From: Euglena gracilis
Taxonomy: Eukaryota > Euglenida > Euglenophyceae > Euglenales
Direction: 5' to 3'
Length of the DNA: 64,000 bases
Assembly: GCA_039621445.1 (NCBI GenBank)
Contig: CP154954.1
Span: 44,743,847 to 44,807,846, forward strand
Shown here: positions 25,601 to 37,767 of the stretch, one piece after another
Numbering within the stretch: position 1 is the first letter of the stretch
How the letters are laid out: each line of letters starts with the position of its first letter
Made by a program: the position numbers and the translations under genes
The notes under the pieces: model-generated
The model's database searches: none
The model's input: only the letters and a program-made list of their open reading frames with translations
Told to the model about the DNA's origin: nothing

Positions 25601-27070
25601 GACTTGGAAACACAAGGGGTTTGCCCCCAAAACGGCTTGGAAACACAAGGGACTTGCCCCCAAAACGACTTGGAAACACAAGGGATTTTGTTATTTTTGG
25701 GCCCTCGAACAGTTGAGCAACAGAAGAGATTTGCCCCCCAGAACGATTTGGAAACACAAGGAATTTGCCCCCAAAACGACTTGGAAACACAAGGGATTTT
25801 GTTATTTTTGGGCCCTCGAACAGTTGAGCAACAGAAGGGATTTGCCCCCCAGAACGACTTGGAAACACAAGGGATTTGCCCCCAAAACGACTTGGAAACA
25901 CAAGGGATTTTGTTATTTTTGGGCCCTCGAACAGTTGAGCAACAGAAGGGATTTGCCCCCCAAAACGGCTTGGAAACACAAGGGGTTTGCCCCCCAGAAC
26001 GACTTGGAAACACAAGGAATTTGCCCCCAAAACGACTTGGAAACACGAGGGATTTTGTTATTTTTGGGCCCTCGAACAGTTGAGCAACAGAAGGGATTTG
26101 CCCCCCAAAACGACTTGGAAACACAAGGGGTTTGCCCCCCAAAACGGCTTGGAAACACAAGGGATTTGCCCCCAAAACGACTTGGAAACACAAGGGATTT
26201 TGTTATTTTTGGGCCCTCAAACAGTTGAGCAACAGAAGGGATTTGCCCCCCAGAACGATTTGGAAACACAAGGAATTTGCCCCCAAAACGACTTGGAAAC
26301 ACAAGGGATTTTGTTATTTTTGGGCCCTCGGACAGTTGAGCAACAGAAGGGATTTGCCCCCCAAAACGACTTGGAAACACAAGGAATTTGCCCCCAAAAC
26401 GACTTGGAAACACAAGGGATTTTGTTATTTTTGGGCCCTCGGACAGTTGAGCAACAGAAGGGATTTGCCCCCCAAAACGACTTTGGAAACACAAGGAATT
26501 TGCCCCCAAAACGACTTGGAAACACAAGGGATTTTGTTATTTTTGGGCCCTCGAACAGTTGAGCAACAGAAGGGATTTGCCCCCCAAAACGACTTGGAAA
26601 CACAAGGGGTTTGCCCCCCAAAACGGCTTGGAAACACAAGGGATTTGCCCCCAAAACGACTTGGAAACACAAGGGATTTTGTTATTTTTGGGCCCTCGAA
26701 CAGTTGAGCAACAGAAGGGATTTGCCCCCCAGAACGATTTGGAAACACAAGGAATTTGCCCCCAAAACGACTTGGAAACACAAGGGATTTTGTTATTTTT
26801 GGGCCCTCGAACAGTTGAGCAACAGAAGGGATTTGCCCCCCAAAACGACTTGGAAACACAAGGAATTTGCCCCCAAAACGACTTGGAAACACAAGGGATT
26901 TTGTTATTTTTGGGCCCTCGAACAGTTGAGCAACAGAAGGGATTTGCCCCCCAAAACGACTTGGAAACACAAGGGGTTTGCCCCCCAAAACGGCTTGGAA
27001 ACACAAGGGATTTGCCCCAAAACGACTTGGAAACACAAGGGATTTACCCCCAAAACGACTTGGAAACACA
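22619..27070. repeat. 111/145-bp satellite array
   Basis: Tandem units start CCCTCGAACAGTTGAGCAAC and contain two or three copies of a 33-34 bp module (ACTTGGAAACACAAGGGATT then TGCCCCCAAAACG), giving periods of 111 or 145 bp. Variants such as GATTTGAAGACAC recur at 22809, 24161 and 25489, revealing a higher-order repeat near 1.3 kb. Both strands carry frames of hundreds of codons only because the unit lacks stops; unit lengths of 145 shift the frame, so coding is not supported. Confidence 0.95.
23757..24110 (+). mobile_element. Same MITE family inserted in satellite array
   Basis: 354 bp with termini CAGACAATTGCTTA and TAAGCAATTGTATG, flanked by TTTGGGGC on both sides (23749-23756 and 24111-24118). 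The interior matches 20073-20418: TGACTGACTGG repeats, the GGCGCCGAAGGCGCC hairpin and C/G runs. It splits an array unit at TTATTTTGGGGC, giving an unambiguous empty site and showing the family moves outside genes too. Confidence 0.85.
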
Positions 27071-27230
27071 AGGAGGATGCTCGAGAGCATCCTCGAGTGT
27101 CACTCGAGGATGCTCATGAGCATCCTCGAGTGTCACTCGAGGATGCTCATGAGCATCCTCGAGTGTCACTTGAGGATGCTCATGAGCATCCTTGAGTGAC
27201 ACTCGAGGATGCTCATGAGCATCCTCCTAC
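27070..27230. repeat. Palindrome cluster, right flank of satellite
   Basis: Four near-identical 33-bp steps of GGATGCTCATGAGCATCC alternating with TCGAGTGTCACTCGA, each step itself palindromic. The final GAGCATCCTCCTAC is the inverted counterpart of the start of the left cluster. Confidence 0.9.
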
Positions 27231-27507
27231 GGAGCATTCTCCTAGCGTAACCCTCCCCCACCCCCACCCCCACCCCGCCCCACAGCCACTGGGGTCGGGC
27301 CGTTTGACGCCCCCATCCCCCACCTCACCCTTCACAGGCGCCACTGCACCTCCAGGGGCCGAATGCGCATACATCAGCATCCCCCCCCCAAAAAAAACAC
27401 TGTGGCGGGTGGCTCCCCCAGCCATTCTGGCACGGGAGGGGGGGGGAGAGGTGCCACAGGAGGAGGCTGCGCAGGAGGAGCACCCCCACCCCACCCCCAC
27501 CCCCCAG

Positions 27508-27604
27508 GGCGGCGGGCCGGTGGGGTCGACGCCATCGACATGTACCGCAAGGTGATCCGCATGCAGGTGGAGGAGTGGGGCGCCAACTCCCTCGTGGTCG
27601 GCGA
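27508..27604 (+). CDS. TPR exon
   Basis: Acceptor CACCCCCCAG precedes GGVDAIDMYRKVIRMQVEEW and GANSLVVG, the second helix of a TPR plus the linker. It completes the repeat started at 21656, so the composite satellite element lies inside one TPR-splitting intron. The right edge abuts CCAGGGCGCCGG, an inverted match to the sequence before the next exon, suggesting another inserted element. Confidence 0.6.
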
Positions 27605-27675
27605 GGCCAGGGCGCCGGCCGCGAGGCCCAATAACAATGCGCAGATACAATGAATGAATGCGTACGAGCCATGTG

Positions 27676-27708
27676 CGGGGCTAGGCACGCACGCAGTGCC
27701 TAGCCCCG
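27676..27708. repeat. Perfect 13-bp hairpin
   Basis: CGGGGCTAGGCAC, loop GCACGCA, GTGCCTAGCCCCG: a perfect inverted repeat within an intron. Role unknown. Confidence 0.7.
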
Positions 27709-28282
27709 GGCCCCGGCCTTCTCCGGGTGATAAAGGGTCTCCGAAGGGTCTCCTCTCTCTCTCACATTTTTTGTGTTTTTCCATTTTGGCAAAGTTTGTG
27801 GTTTTTGTATTTTTTTTGTTTGTGTGTGTGTGTGTGTGTGTGCGTGTGTTTTCCCCACCATTTCCCAGTTCTTTGCTTGAAAATTTTTCGACCTTGAAAA
27901 ATCCACATTTTGATCTTTTCGAAGTTCTGCCCAGCAGAAAAAAAGTGTACATCCTGGGAGCTCCTGAAGGAACGCAATTTGTGAACGCAACCCAATTTTT
28001 CCAGTTTTTTTGTGTCGCGTTTTCGAGGGTCCATTTTGTACCCCCCCTCCAGTTTAGGTTTCTGTCTGGTGCGCCCATTGATTCCTTGTCATTTTCAAGA
28101 GGTTTGAAAGAATTGACCCCCCTACAAACGGTCAGAGATGGCTGAGGCCGTAAATGGCGTTAAACGGGGCCGTATCGGGGGCCAGAGTGGCACGACGGCC
28201 AAACCACGGGGACCCCCGTGAAATGGTCCCCCGCCCCCCCCCCCCGTCCCGGCCCCGCCCCCGTCCCCGGCCACGCCGCCCT

Positions 28283-28433
28283 GGGGGCGACGTACGCCCG
28301 GATGGCGCAGGCGTACACGCTGAGCGAGGACACGGAGTCCGCCCTTGCGGCGTGCAGCACCGCGCTGGACATCCGCCTGCTGTCCCTCGGCGAGCGGCAC
28401 GACGAGGTGGTGGGGACGTACGAGCAGATGGGG
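28283..28433 (+). CDS. TPR exon
   Basis: GATYARMAQAYTLSEDTESA, LAACSTALDIRLLSLGERHD, EVVGTYEQMG: a full TPR and the start of another. No GT donor at the 3' edge (GGGGAAGCCCAGG). The preceding intron ends in GGCCACGCCGCCCTGG, the inverted counterpart of the intron's start at 27608. Confidence 0.6.
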
Positions 28434-28563
28434 AAGCCCAGGGGGCCCCGTGGCCCGTCCGGGAGGTTGATTGTGGTGCCCCGCCGCCTGTCTGGGGGTG
28501 GGGGTGCTGGGTTGTGTGGCAATGCATGGCACGCGCAGCACTCGTGACGTGTGTGATTGAGGG

Positions 28564-28842
28564 CAGGGGTTTTTTTTAGTCGTGGACCCCCAGAGGGGGG
28601 GGAGGGGGGGAGGGGGGGGGGGTCCGGCTGAGCCCCCTCGGGGGGGAGGGGTCCCCTGGAGGGGGGTGGGATGTAATTTTAAGCAAAAATTTTTGAAAAG
28701 GGTGCTATTTTTGGCATTTTTCGCGATTGTTTGGCCGTTTTCGGGGGAAATTGAGTGGGTCCCCCGGGACCCCCCCCCCAGGGGGTGGATGGGTGGGTGG
28801 GGGGGACACCCCTCCCCCCCCCGGTCTTAAAAAAAAACCCTG
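28564..28842. mobile_element. hAT-like MITE
   Basis: 279 bp with CAGGGGTTTTTTTTAG at the left and TTAAAAAAAAACCCTG at the right, flanked by the perfect 8-bp direct repeat ATTGAGGG (28556-28563 and 28843-28850). CAGGG...CCCTG termini with an 8-bp duplication are the hAT pattern. Non-coding, rich in G and C runs. Lies in a TPR intron. Related to 59951-60633. Confidence 0.85.
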
Positions 28843-28940
28843 ATTGAGGGCCGCTGCGAAGGGGAGGAGAGTTCAATTTTGTGCAAGGCAGTGGCTGACG
28901 GTGGTCCGTTGAAGAGATGGCTTGGGGGGAAAGGGCAAAG

Positions 28941-29048
28941 GGCGTGGTGGGGGTCGCCCTGTCAGCGTTGTGGAAGACCCACGGGGACGCCCAGATGGCT
29001 GTGAAGGCGTTTGAGAAGGCGATCCAGATCATGACCCGTGCCCAGGCC
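28941..29048 (+). CDS. TPR exon
   Basis: AG (GGCAAAG) precedes GVVGVALSALWKTHGDAQMA then VKAFEKAIQIMTRAQ, the remainder of the TPR started by VVGTYEQMG. The intron before it contains a hAT-like MITE (28564-28842) with a perfect 8-bp target duplication. A GT lies at 29049. Confidence 0.55.
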
Positions 29049-29272
29049 GTCTCCCCCCCTCCCTCCCTCCCTCGACCCCCCAGACGCCTTGGACACCATC
29101 ATCTGCTATACCCACGCCACACCACACGCATGCACACAGCATTGTCAGCACCGCACATTATTTGTTCATTTTGCCATCTTCCCCACTCAAACAAAACGGC
29201 CCACTTTTGCCCAAACACACACACACACACACATGCGCGCCATGCTGTGCCTTCCAGCCCTCCACCCCCCAG

Positions 29273-29444
29273 TGGCGGGAACGGGGCGGCGGGCCTGACG
29301 CCATCCAGCCCGCGTTGCCCCGCCTCCAGCAGCAGATGGCGGTTGTGTGCTCCGTTCTCGGGGACTACCGCCTCGTGCACGACATGTATCAGAAAGCCCT
29401 GGAGGCGCTGAGGCGCGAGCTGGGAGCCCGCCACCCTGCGTGGG
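29273..29444 (+). CDS. TPR exon
   Basis: Acceptor CCTCCACCCCCCAG and donor GTACTGGAA bracket a frame reading ALPRLQQQMAVVCSVLGDYR, LVHDMYQKALEALRRELGAR, HPAW: the last recognisable TPR. Both splice signals are canonical, in contrast to the element-derived junctions further upstream. Confidence 0.65.
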
Positions 29445-29454
29445 GTACTGGAAC

Positions 29455-29455
29455 A

Positions 29456-29492
<37 letters not shown>

Positions 29493-29600
29493 ACACACTC
29501 ACTCACTCACTCACTCACTCACTCACTCACTCACTCGCTCGCTCACTCACTCACCCACTCACTCACTCGCTCACCCACTCACTCACTCACTCACTCATCG
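29455..29600. repeat. (AC)n then (ACTC)n microsatellite
   Basis: Begins just after the GTACTGG donor at 29445. AC repeats switch to ACTC tetramers with occasional GCTC. Confidence 0.95.
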
Positions 29601-30994
29601 CGCACAGCGCATGCACACACACGCCCACACGCAAATCAAACACAACGCAACACAAAATGCAGGCACACAGATGCATGTGCACTAACAGACGCACGCATGC
29701 ATAGACGCAGGCGCGCGCGTGCATGCACAGGCACAGGTACAGTAAACAAAAAGCATTCTCTTTGTCGGGAAAAATTCTGGAAGAAATTTTGTCCAGGATT
29801 TTTTCACACCATTTTAAGGATCCTTCCTGGTTTTTTCCAATATTTGAAATTTAATAATTTTCAGAAATTTGCAATTTCCTCCAGTAAGCACCCAGAAATA
29901 TATTTGGCGCCGATTTTTAACATGTATTTCTCATTCCAAATCACCTGTTCAAAAATTTTACTGATCATCCAAAATAAAAGAATGTGTTTTTGTGTGTGTG
30001 CATGTGTTTTATTTTTTCAATTTTGGTGTTTAGGATTAAAATGATTTTTTTAATTTGGCAGATTTGATGTGAGTTTTGGATATCTTTGAAGAATGAGTTC
30101 CTGAGAATTTTTTGTCCTAACTCCAGAATTTTTTCCAGCATTCTTAAGGTTCGTTCAATAGTCTCCTGACAAAATATTGTCCCCCGGTAGCACAGTGAAG
30201 ATGGCAGACCAAGTCCTTGTCGTGTTGGATATTCCCAAACTGCATTTTTGTGTGTTCCATTTTGCATTGGAAATGTGTGGCAGAAACAGTGGAATGGATA
30301 TTTTGACATTGCTTTTGGATTGTGGATGACGTCAGAGATTTAACTCTTTCTGATACTCCTTCTGCCATCATCTGAGCATCACTGCGTTCAAGGTAAGCCC
30401 CCATTCCGATCATGTCACAAACCTTTGTCGAAGCACCGTGCTCGAGCACTTTCGGAGGTAACAAATGGAACGGTCTGTATCTTTCGTAAGAGGATTGTTC
30501 TGCAGGAGCGTTTGCATTTGGTGACACCGGCACATTACCCCTTGTTTTCCCCAAAACCACCTTTTTGTCAAACAAGCTTCATGGGTTTATGTGTGCATGT
30601 GCGGTTGTCGTGCTGTTTTTATCGACAATGCGACGTCCCCCCAAGGGCTTGATGGATAGAAGGCCGGTGCCATGACTTGAGATACGGCCCCCCAGGGCTG
30701 TGTGGGAATCCCCGAACCCCTATGGGGGTGGTGGATGGGGGGAGAGGCCGAAAACCCCCCATCAAGCCTTCCCGCACAGCCCGGGGGCCCCTACATGTCT
30801 GGGGGGGGGGGGGGGGGCGGACCACACACACACATGCACACAACACACACACACACACACACACAACACACACACGCACACGCACACAACACACACAACA
30901 CACACACAACACACACAAAACACACACACAACACACACACACAACACACACAATGCACAACGCACCCGCCCATATATCAACCCCGGTGCCCCAG
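29601..30994. other. Intron sequence before the terminal exon
   Basis: AT-rich unique sequence to about 30650, then C/G-run spacer and an (AC)n tract at about 30822-30955, ending at the CCCCAG acceptor. A minus-strand open stretch at 30144-30575 has no recognisable motif and I do not call it. Confidence 0.5.
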
Positions 30995-31094
30995 GGCCGA
31001 CGTGCAGAAGGTGCAGGCGGCGGTGCTCCAATCCCAGAAGGAGATGCTGACGGTCCTGGAGGGCGAGCCGCCCCAGCGCTGCGTGATCCAGTGA
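30995..31094 (+). CDS. Terminal exon with CaaX box
   Basis: Acceptor CCCCGGTGCCCCAG precedes ADVQKVQAAVLQSQKEMLTV then LEGEPPQRCVIQ and TGA at 31092. The helix is a plausible TPR capping helix. CVIQ at the extreme C-terminus fits the C-a-a-X prenylation signal, with Gln at X favouring farnesylation in known systems. The upstream intron is (AC)n rich. Confidence 0.65.
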
Positions 31095-31781
31095 CGGGGC
31101 GCCCGGGGCCCCAGCCCGCCATCCACCGTTATGGCGTGGGGCGGAGGGGCGGGCCCTCCCTCCACCCCCCCCCCCTCATCGGGCATCGGGGGGGCCAGAC
31201 CCAGGCGGAGTTTTAAGGGGGTGCCGACACCCCTGGGGTGGGCAGGGGGTGCCTGCCTGGGCAGGCACCCGGATCCGACCCCCAGGGGGGGGGACACATG
31301 GCCAGAAGGGCCTAGGCGCTCGGCCAAGGCAATTCCGGAGCCAAAGGCTCCGGAAGCCCAGAAAAGGCAGAGAAGGCCATTTTTGGGCACGGTTTGGCCC
31401 GCGAACAGGCAGGCACCGACCCCCCCCCCCAGGGTTGGCCACTGGCCACACCCCCTCCCCCTCCCCCAGCACAGATCCCGAGCAGTGGCATTGTGGTGTT
31501 GGGGGGGGGGCAGGGTATGGGACAGGCGCGTTGGGACAGGCGGAGGAGGGTGGGGGCTGGGGTGCCGCCACGGAGGGCCGCTAGGCTGCCGGTTCCCTGT
31601 CCGCTGCTCTATACCCCTCCTTGTCCCTGGGGTCCATTGGCTCTACCCCCCCCCAACGCATCAAACCGAACCAGCTCAAGTCCTCTCACAAGCACATCAA
31701 CACACATGCACACACAAACACAAACACAAAACACACTGCCCATTGTCTTGGGCTGCTGCTGCGCCCAATTGCAGTTCGGCC
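31095..31781. other. 3' flank of the large gene
   Basis: Follows the TGA at 31092. C/G-run rich to about 31640 with an inverted repeat around GGTGCCTGCCTGGGCAGGCACC (31248-31268), then CA-rich. No polyadenylation signal stands out. Confidence 0.45.
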
Positions 31782-32096
31782 ATGTCTCAGCCTGGTGGCC
31801 AACCCCCTCCCTTGCACCATCAAATGGCCAATTTTTCACAGGATTATGATGCGGTGCACAAAATGCACAGGTGCCACAGCAAAGTGTCTTTTGAAGAATT
31901 TTTTTTGGGATATTGGGACCCACCTGTCCACGCTCCGTTGCGGCATTTTGCGAGATATTGCCCCCCTTGCGATAATTGTGATGGTGTTGGTTTTAAGCCC
32001 CCCGCAAAGAATTCGTCAATCTGGAAACTCAATGAGCACGAAATTTGTGGGAATCCCTGCGACGTTCGCATGGAGAAATTCGACCCGGTGATGTGA
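31782..32096 (+). CDS. Unrecognised 104-residue ORF
   Basis: ATG-to-TGA frame beginning MSQPGGQPPPLHHQMANF, with aromatic/acidic FEEFFLGYWDPP and a cysteine set YCPPCDNCDG plus CGNPC. The cysteines and balanced composition make it look more protein-like than the surroundings, and it may continue out of frame downstream (32103-32300 is also open with CVHSPCGVGKICHK). I cannot assign a family; a decayed transposon gene is as likely as a host gene. Confidence 0.3.
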   Translation: MSQPGGQPPPLHHQMANFSQDYDAVHKMHRCHSKVSFEEFFLGYWDPPVHAPLRHFARYCPPCDNCDGVGFKPPAKNSSIWKLNEHEICGNPCDVRMEKFDPVM

Positions 32097-32300
32097 TTAT
32101 CCATGGATTTTGGAATATCTGGCATCAAGAGAACAGGGGGGTTTTGTGTGCACTCCCCTTGTGGAGTTGGTAAGATCTGTCACAAAAGACAGGGTGATGT
32201 TTTTCAGCCTATTCCGCATCTCGAGGGGAGATCCTCATCAAACGTGCCGAACCTGAACGATTTCACAAAGAAATGGGGTGTTTGTGTGCAACAGATTTAG

Positions 32301-32984
32301 GTAGTTTTCTGGCACAGCTAGTATATTTCTCATTGGTTGAAGATTTGCTGATGGGGCGTCAATGATGGTGGGAGGGGGTTGTTTTCACAGGGGGGTCGTT
32401 CTAAATGGAGTTACCATTATTTTTTAGGGCCAGGGACAGTCACGTTACGGGGATTCATATATCACACTTCTGGAGGGGGGAAACAGAGCAGTTTTCTGAT
32501 TATTTTGAGGCATCTTTTTCCCCTTCTATGGTGTATTCTTTGGAGGGACTGGAGTGAATTTTTTGGTTTGGCTTCGACAAATGACCAAAACTTGGGAGGA
32601 AATGTCACAAGGGTTGGTTAAAGTGGCTTTCGGATGACCAAATTCAATCAGCGGTTTGCAACTTTTTTTTATCTGGTTGATTGTTGAAGGGCTTTTGCCT
32701 TGGTTAATTATCTACCCCACCCCAAAATGGTTAAAATATCTTGAGTTTACCAAATGCAGCCCAAAATCAAAAAAGTGACCAATCCCAAATTGGAAAATGA
32801 CGTTTGGTGAGTGAAACAGTGCCGACCACAAACCAACCCCTAATCCGCATCACAAGTCACCAACGGTTGCCACGCCACATTTATGGCTTGGCTACCCTGT
32901 AAATTGCATCCATGTAGCCCCTCCCAAGGCATCGGGCGATGTTTTGCTTGCTGTTTACCGTATGTTCATGGGCATTTGGTGTGC
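32301..32984. other. AT-rich unique sequence
   Basis: No supported gene. A short stretch around 32400-32600 reads protein-like in broken frames but shows no motif I recognise. Confidence 0.4.
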
Positions 32985-35008
<2,024 letters not shown>

Positions 35009-35407
35009 TTACCCCCCCCCTATGTCCAACGACCACCCCCCCCCCGGTCAGAGGACACCTTTTTGGAGGTTTGGCAAAAATTTTGGTCCCGGGCCGAAAA
35101 TTTTTGTGCCCAAATCGGTCAAAAATTGGCCAAAATGCCATTTTTAGCACTTTTTGGACAAAAATTTGTCAAAATTGCCCAAAATTTTCGGCGCAAAGCG
35201 CTGGAAGGGGAAATTTGACTTTATTTGGGGGGTGGGGTCCCGATTACCCGCCAACATTTTTTTTGACACCTTGTCCAACGACCACCCCCCCCCCGGTCAG
35301 AGGACACCTTTTTGGTCACTACCTATGTCCAACGACCACCCCACCCCCCCCCCCGGTCGGAGGACAGAGGTTACCGGTCGTTGGACATAGGGGGGGGGGG
35401 AGGGTAA
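35009..35407. mobile_element. MITE with C/G-run termini (TATGTCCAACGACC family)
   Basis: Terminal inverted repeats: TTACCCCCCCCC then TATGTCCAACGACC at the left, GGTCGTTGGACATA then a G-run and GGGTAA at the right. The motif TGTCCAACGACCACCCC plus GGTCAGAGGACACC is repeated at 35024, 35272 and 35326. No coding capacity and no clear target duplication. Confidence 0.65.
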
Positions 35408-36354
35408 GAAAACCGCTGAGATGGATGGGAATGGGGGTTTGGGTTGCTGGGGACAGTTCTATGTTATGCTTTGGTTTACCATTCTCAGGACTTGAATTAA
35501 TCCGAGTGGGGATCCCGCCATAAACCCCCCCCCCCCTGAACAGAAGCCCTCGGGGCTTCTATTCAGACCGTTTGGTCGAAAACCGAGGAGGGGGCTTCTA
35601 TTCGGACCAATGGTCAAAATCCGAGGTGGGGATTCTATTCGGGGGGAGGGTTACCGCCCAAAGCGCCACCGCCTCAGACGCTCATTGGGAAGCAGCAGAA
35701 AAGGTTTGGCGTCCCCACGAGGAGAGTTCCACTTCCCTCGTCCCACATATGGGGTGTTCCCAACTCCTCCTGACTGACCCCTGTGTACCTCTCTTTTGAG
35801 GGTCCACATCACCTATTCACCTGCTCTGGAATCTGTTGGCATCCTGCCTTATATGTTGAACACGGTTTGCTCTTTTGTGAACCCAAAAAAAATCCCATTG
35901 GCATGCATTGAGCTTCGCAATGCGCAATACGTCGCAAGAATTTTTGCACCTTCATCCCAGTGGGTTATTATGGGCAAGCACCTCGGCAAGACGTGAGCGA
36001 TGCTGGGCGATGTTGGGCGATGCTGGATTTTTGGAGACCAGAGGTGGGGTCCCATGCTGGGCGATGGGCGATGCTGGCATTTCTTGTATATTTTGAAGAA
36101 TTGAAAAGGTTAGAACAAATAAGCAATCATTAACCACAATTCTCTTCTATCAAACCCATTGTTGCCATTTTGGAGTAATTCTTCTCTAATTTGTGGACCA
36201 CTTTGTGATGATTTGGGCAAACTTTGGGTATGGCATTTTTGGCCGTTTCATGCTTTGGTGGTTTTGGGTCGTCGGTCATTTTGGCCACGTTTCGGGGCCT
36301 TTTGTGGTCGCTTTGGGGCTTCTGTGGTCATTTTGGCCTGGATACTGGAAAAGA
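35408..36354. other. Non-coding interval
   Basis: Includes a short C-run element-like segment (about 35518-35655, with two GGCTTCTATTC motifs and a GGGTTAC end) and GGGCGATGCTGGGCGATG repeats at 35999-36078. Similar CATCGCCCAG repeats, inverted, lie at 57540-57575. No gene supported. Confidence 0.4.
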
Positions 36355-36545
36355 TGGAGCGGGTGTCTCGTACTCCCTCGAGGAAAACCGCAACGGGAGG
36401 AAGGGACACCGAGGGCGAAGCACAAAGACCTTGTGAGGCCATGCCTTGCTCGCCGGGTGCCTTGTTTCGCCGGGTTCAGCTTACTGGCAATTTCCCCTTC
36501 GACACCCAGAAGAAAGGACAGAAAACGCGTCAGAAGAGGTTTCAA
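36355..36545 (+). repeat. Dispersed GGCGAAGCAC-type repeat
   Basis: Core ACTCCCTCGAGGAAAACCG, GAGGAAGGGACACCGAGG and GCGAAGCACAAAGACCTTG. The same blocks in the same order, including CCTTCGACACCCAGAAGAAAG at the 3' side, occur at 57850-58070. Could be a SINE-like element; no tRNA promoter boxes seen. Confidence 0.6.
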
Positions 36546-36799
36546 GCAAATAATTAACACGAAATCGATATCCAGGAGGACGCGTGCCAGAAGAACATAA
36601 ATGGACAATTCAATCATAAAAATTCAAAAATTTTATTCCAATGAAACATGAAGATTCAAAGAAATCGGATTCATGCCGCCGGCGTGGAGGGGCAGCAATG
36701 GCCGCAGAAACTGTAAAAATTGACCGTGCGGACAAACCCTGACGAACCATTGCCGCCGCCCCCAAATTCCCACAGAAAACTCCACCCAGTGACGGCTCG

Positions 36800-37330
36800 G
36801 CCCTTTGGCCCTTGCGGCTCGAAAGCCAAGGCATTCAAAGTCAAAAGGGACCATCGGACTCCCACGGCGAAGGAAGGGGAAGGAAGAGACGAGGAGGGCG
36901 AAGCACAAGAAGATGGCGAGGTCCTTCTTTCTTTTACAACTATTGTGTTCTGGTTTGTGGTGTGTGCGCAGGGGGGAGGGTGCTCCTTACTGCGCCGTTG
37001 TTGCCGGGATCGGCGATGATAAGGCCTCCGCCGATACCTTGGAGAAGCTGAATCCCCCCACGGGGTCGCTTGGTGGGGAGCTCCCGTTCTGGCGGGGATT
37101 TCTGTCTCTTTCTGGTGATTTTCTGGGTGGGGCTTTTTTGTTGCTTGGCAGGGCTTCCCCTTTCTGGCTGGGACGTCTTTATGTGTCTGGTGTTTCTCTG
37201 GGTGGGGTGGGGGGGTTGGCTCACCATCTTCTTGTGCTTCGCCCTTCTGGTCCCTTCCTCCCCTTTCCTGGGAGTCCGAGGCGAGTCGTGAAGTCCGAGA
37301 CCATTCGGGCTCCGCACTGCGAGATGGTGA
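36800..37330. repeat. Inverted pair of GGCGAAGCAC-type repeats
   Basis: A plus-oriented core at about 36840-36925 (GAGGGCGAAGCACAAGAAGA) faces a minus-oriented core at about 37215-37330 (TCTTCTTGTGCTTCGCCC), about 290 bp apart. The pair could fold as one large hairpin. Confidence 0.6.
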
Positions 37331-37331
37331 G

Positions 37332-37733
37332 GTAAACCCCCCCCCACTTATAAAACCGCCCACCAATAACCCCCACCCCCCACCTATAAACCCCCCCCCC
37401 CTCGGGCCGACCAACCAAACCGGGACCTGTAAACCCCCCCCTGGGAAGAAAAATGACAGCCGCCGGGGACGATTTTTTTGGCCGCAGACCACCCAAAAAC
37501 TAATTTTTGGGCAATATTTTGAGACCGACCACCTTCAAAACTGCCTTTTTTGTCCAAATTTGCCGAAAACTGCCAATTGCGGGGTTTTTGGGGTCATTTT
37601 GGGGGTCGGATTTTCACCAACAATTCCGGGACCTATAAACCTCCCCCTCACTTATAAACCCCCCCTTCGGCCGGCCAACCAAACCGGATCCTATAAACCC
37701 CGGGGGGTTTATAAGTGGGGGGGGGGGGGTTAC
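37332..37733. mobile_element. MITE with C/G-run termini (ACTTATAAA family)
   Basis: The left end GTAAACCCCCCCCCACTTAT and right end ATAAGTGG, then a G-run and GTTAC are inverted repeats of over 20 bp. Interior copies of CCTATAAACCCCC and CGGCCGACCAACCAAACCGG. Same architecture as 60182-60587 but a different core motif. Non-coding. Confidence 0.7.
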
Positions 37734-37767
37734 TGTGCACCACTCCTCTCTGGGCCATAATCATTTT

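Larger units (their letters stand above)
22388..27230. mobile_element. Composite element: TIRs, palindromes and satellite
   Basis: A perfect 14-bp terminal inverted repeat (GTAGGAGGATGCTC at 22388, GAGCATCCTCCTAC ending 27230) encloses two palindrome clusters and a 4.4-kb satellite array. No clear target duplication and no transposase are visible. It lies in the intron between TPR exons 21656-21750 and 27508-27604. The structure could be a non-autonomous transposon whose interior has amplified, or an array that expanded between two hairpins. Confidence 0.6.

Noticed and set aside
22619-27070. CRISPR array
   Set aside because: Repeats are contiguous variants of one unit with no unique spacers, and the genome is eukaryotic.
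22571-27195. Frames of up to about 600 codons on both strands in the 22.6-27.2 kb array
   Set aside because: They follow from a stop-free satellite unit; the 145-bp units shift frame and neither strand shows codon constraint or a domain.
30144-30575. 143-codon minus-strand frame
   Set aside because: No motif, no splice context agreeing with it, and it lies in the intron of the plus-strand gene.
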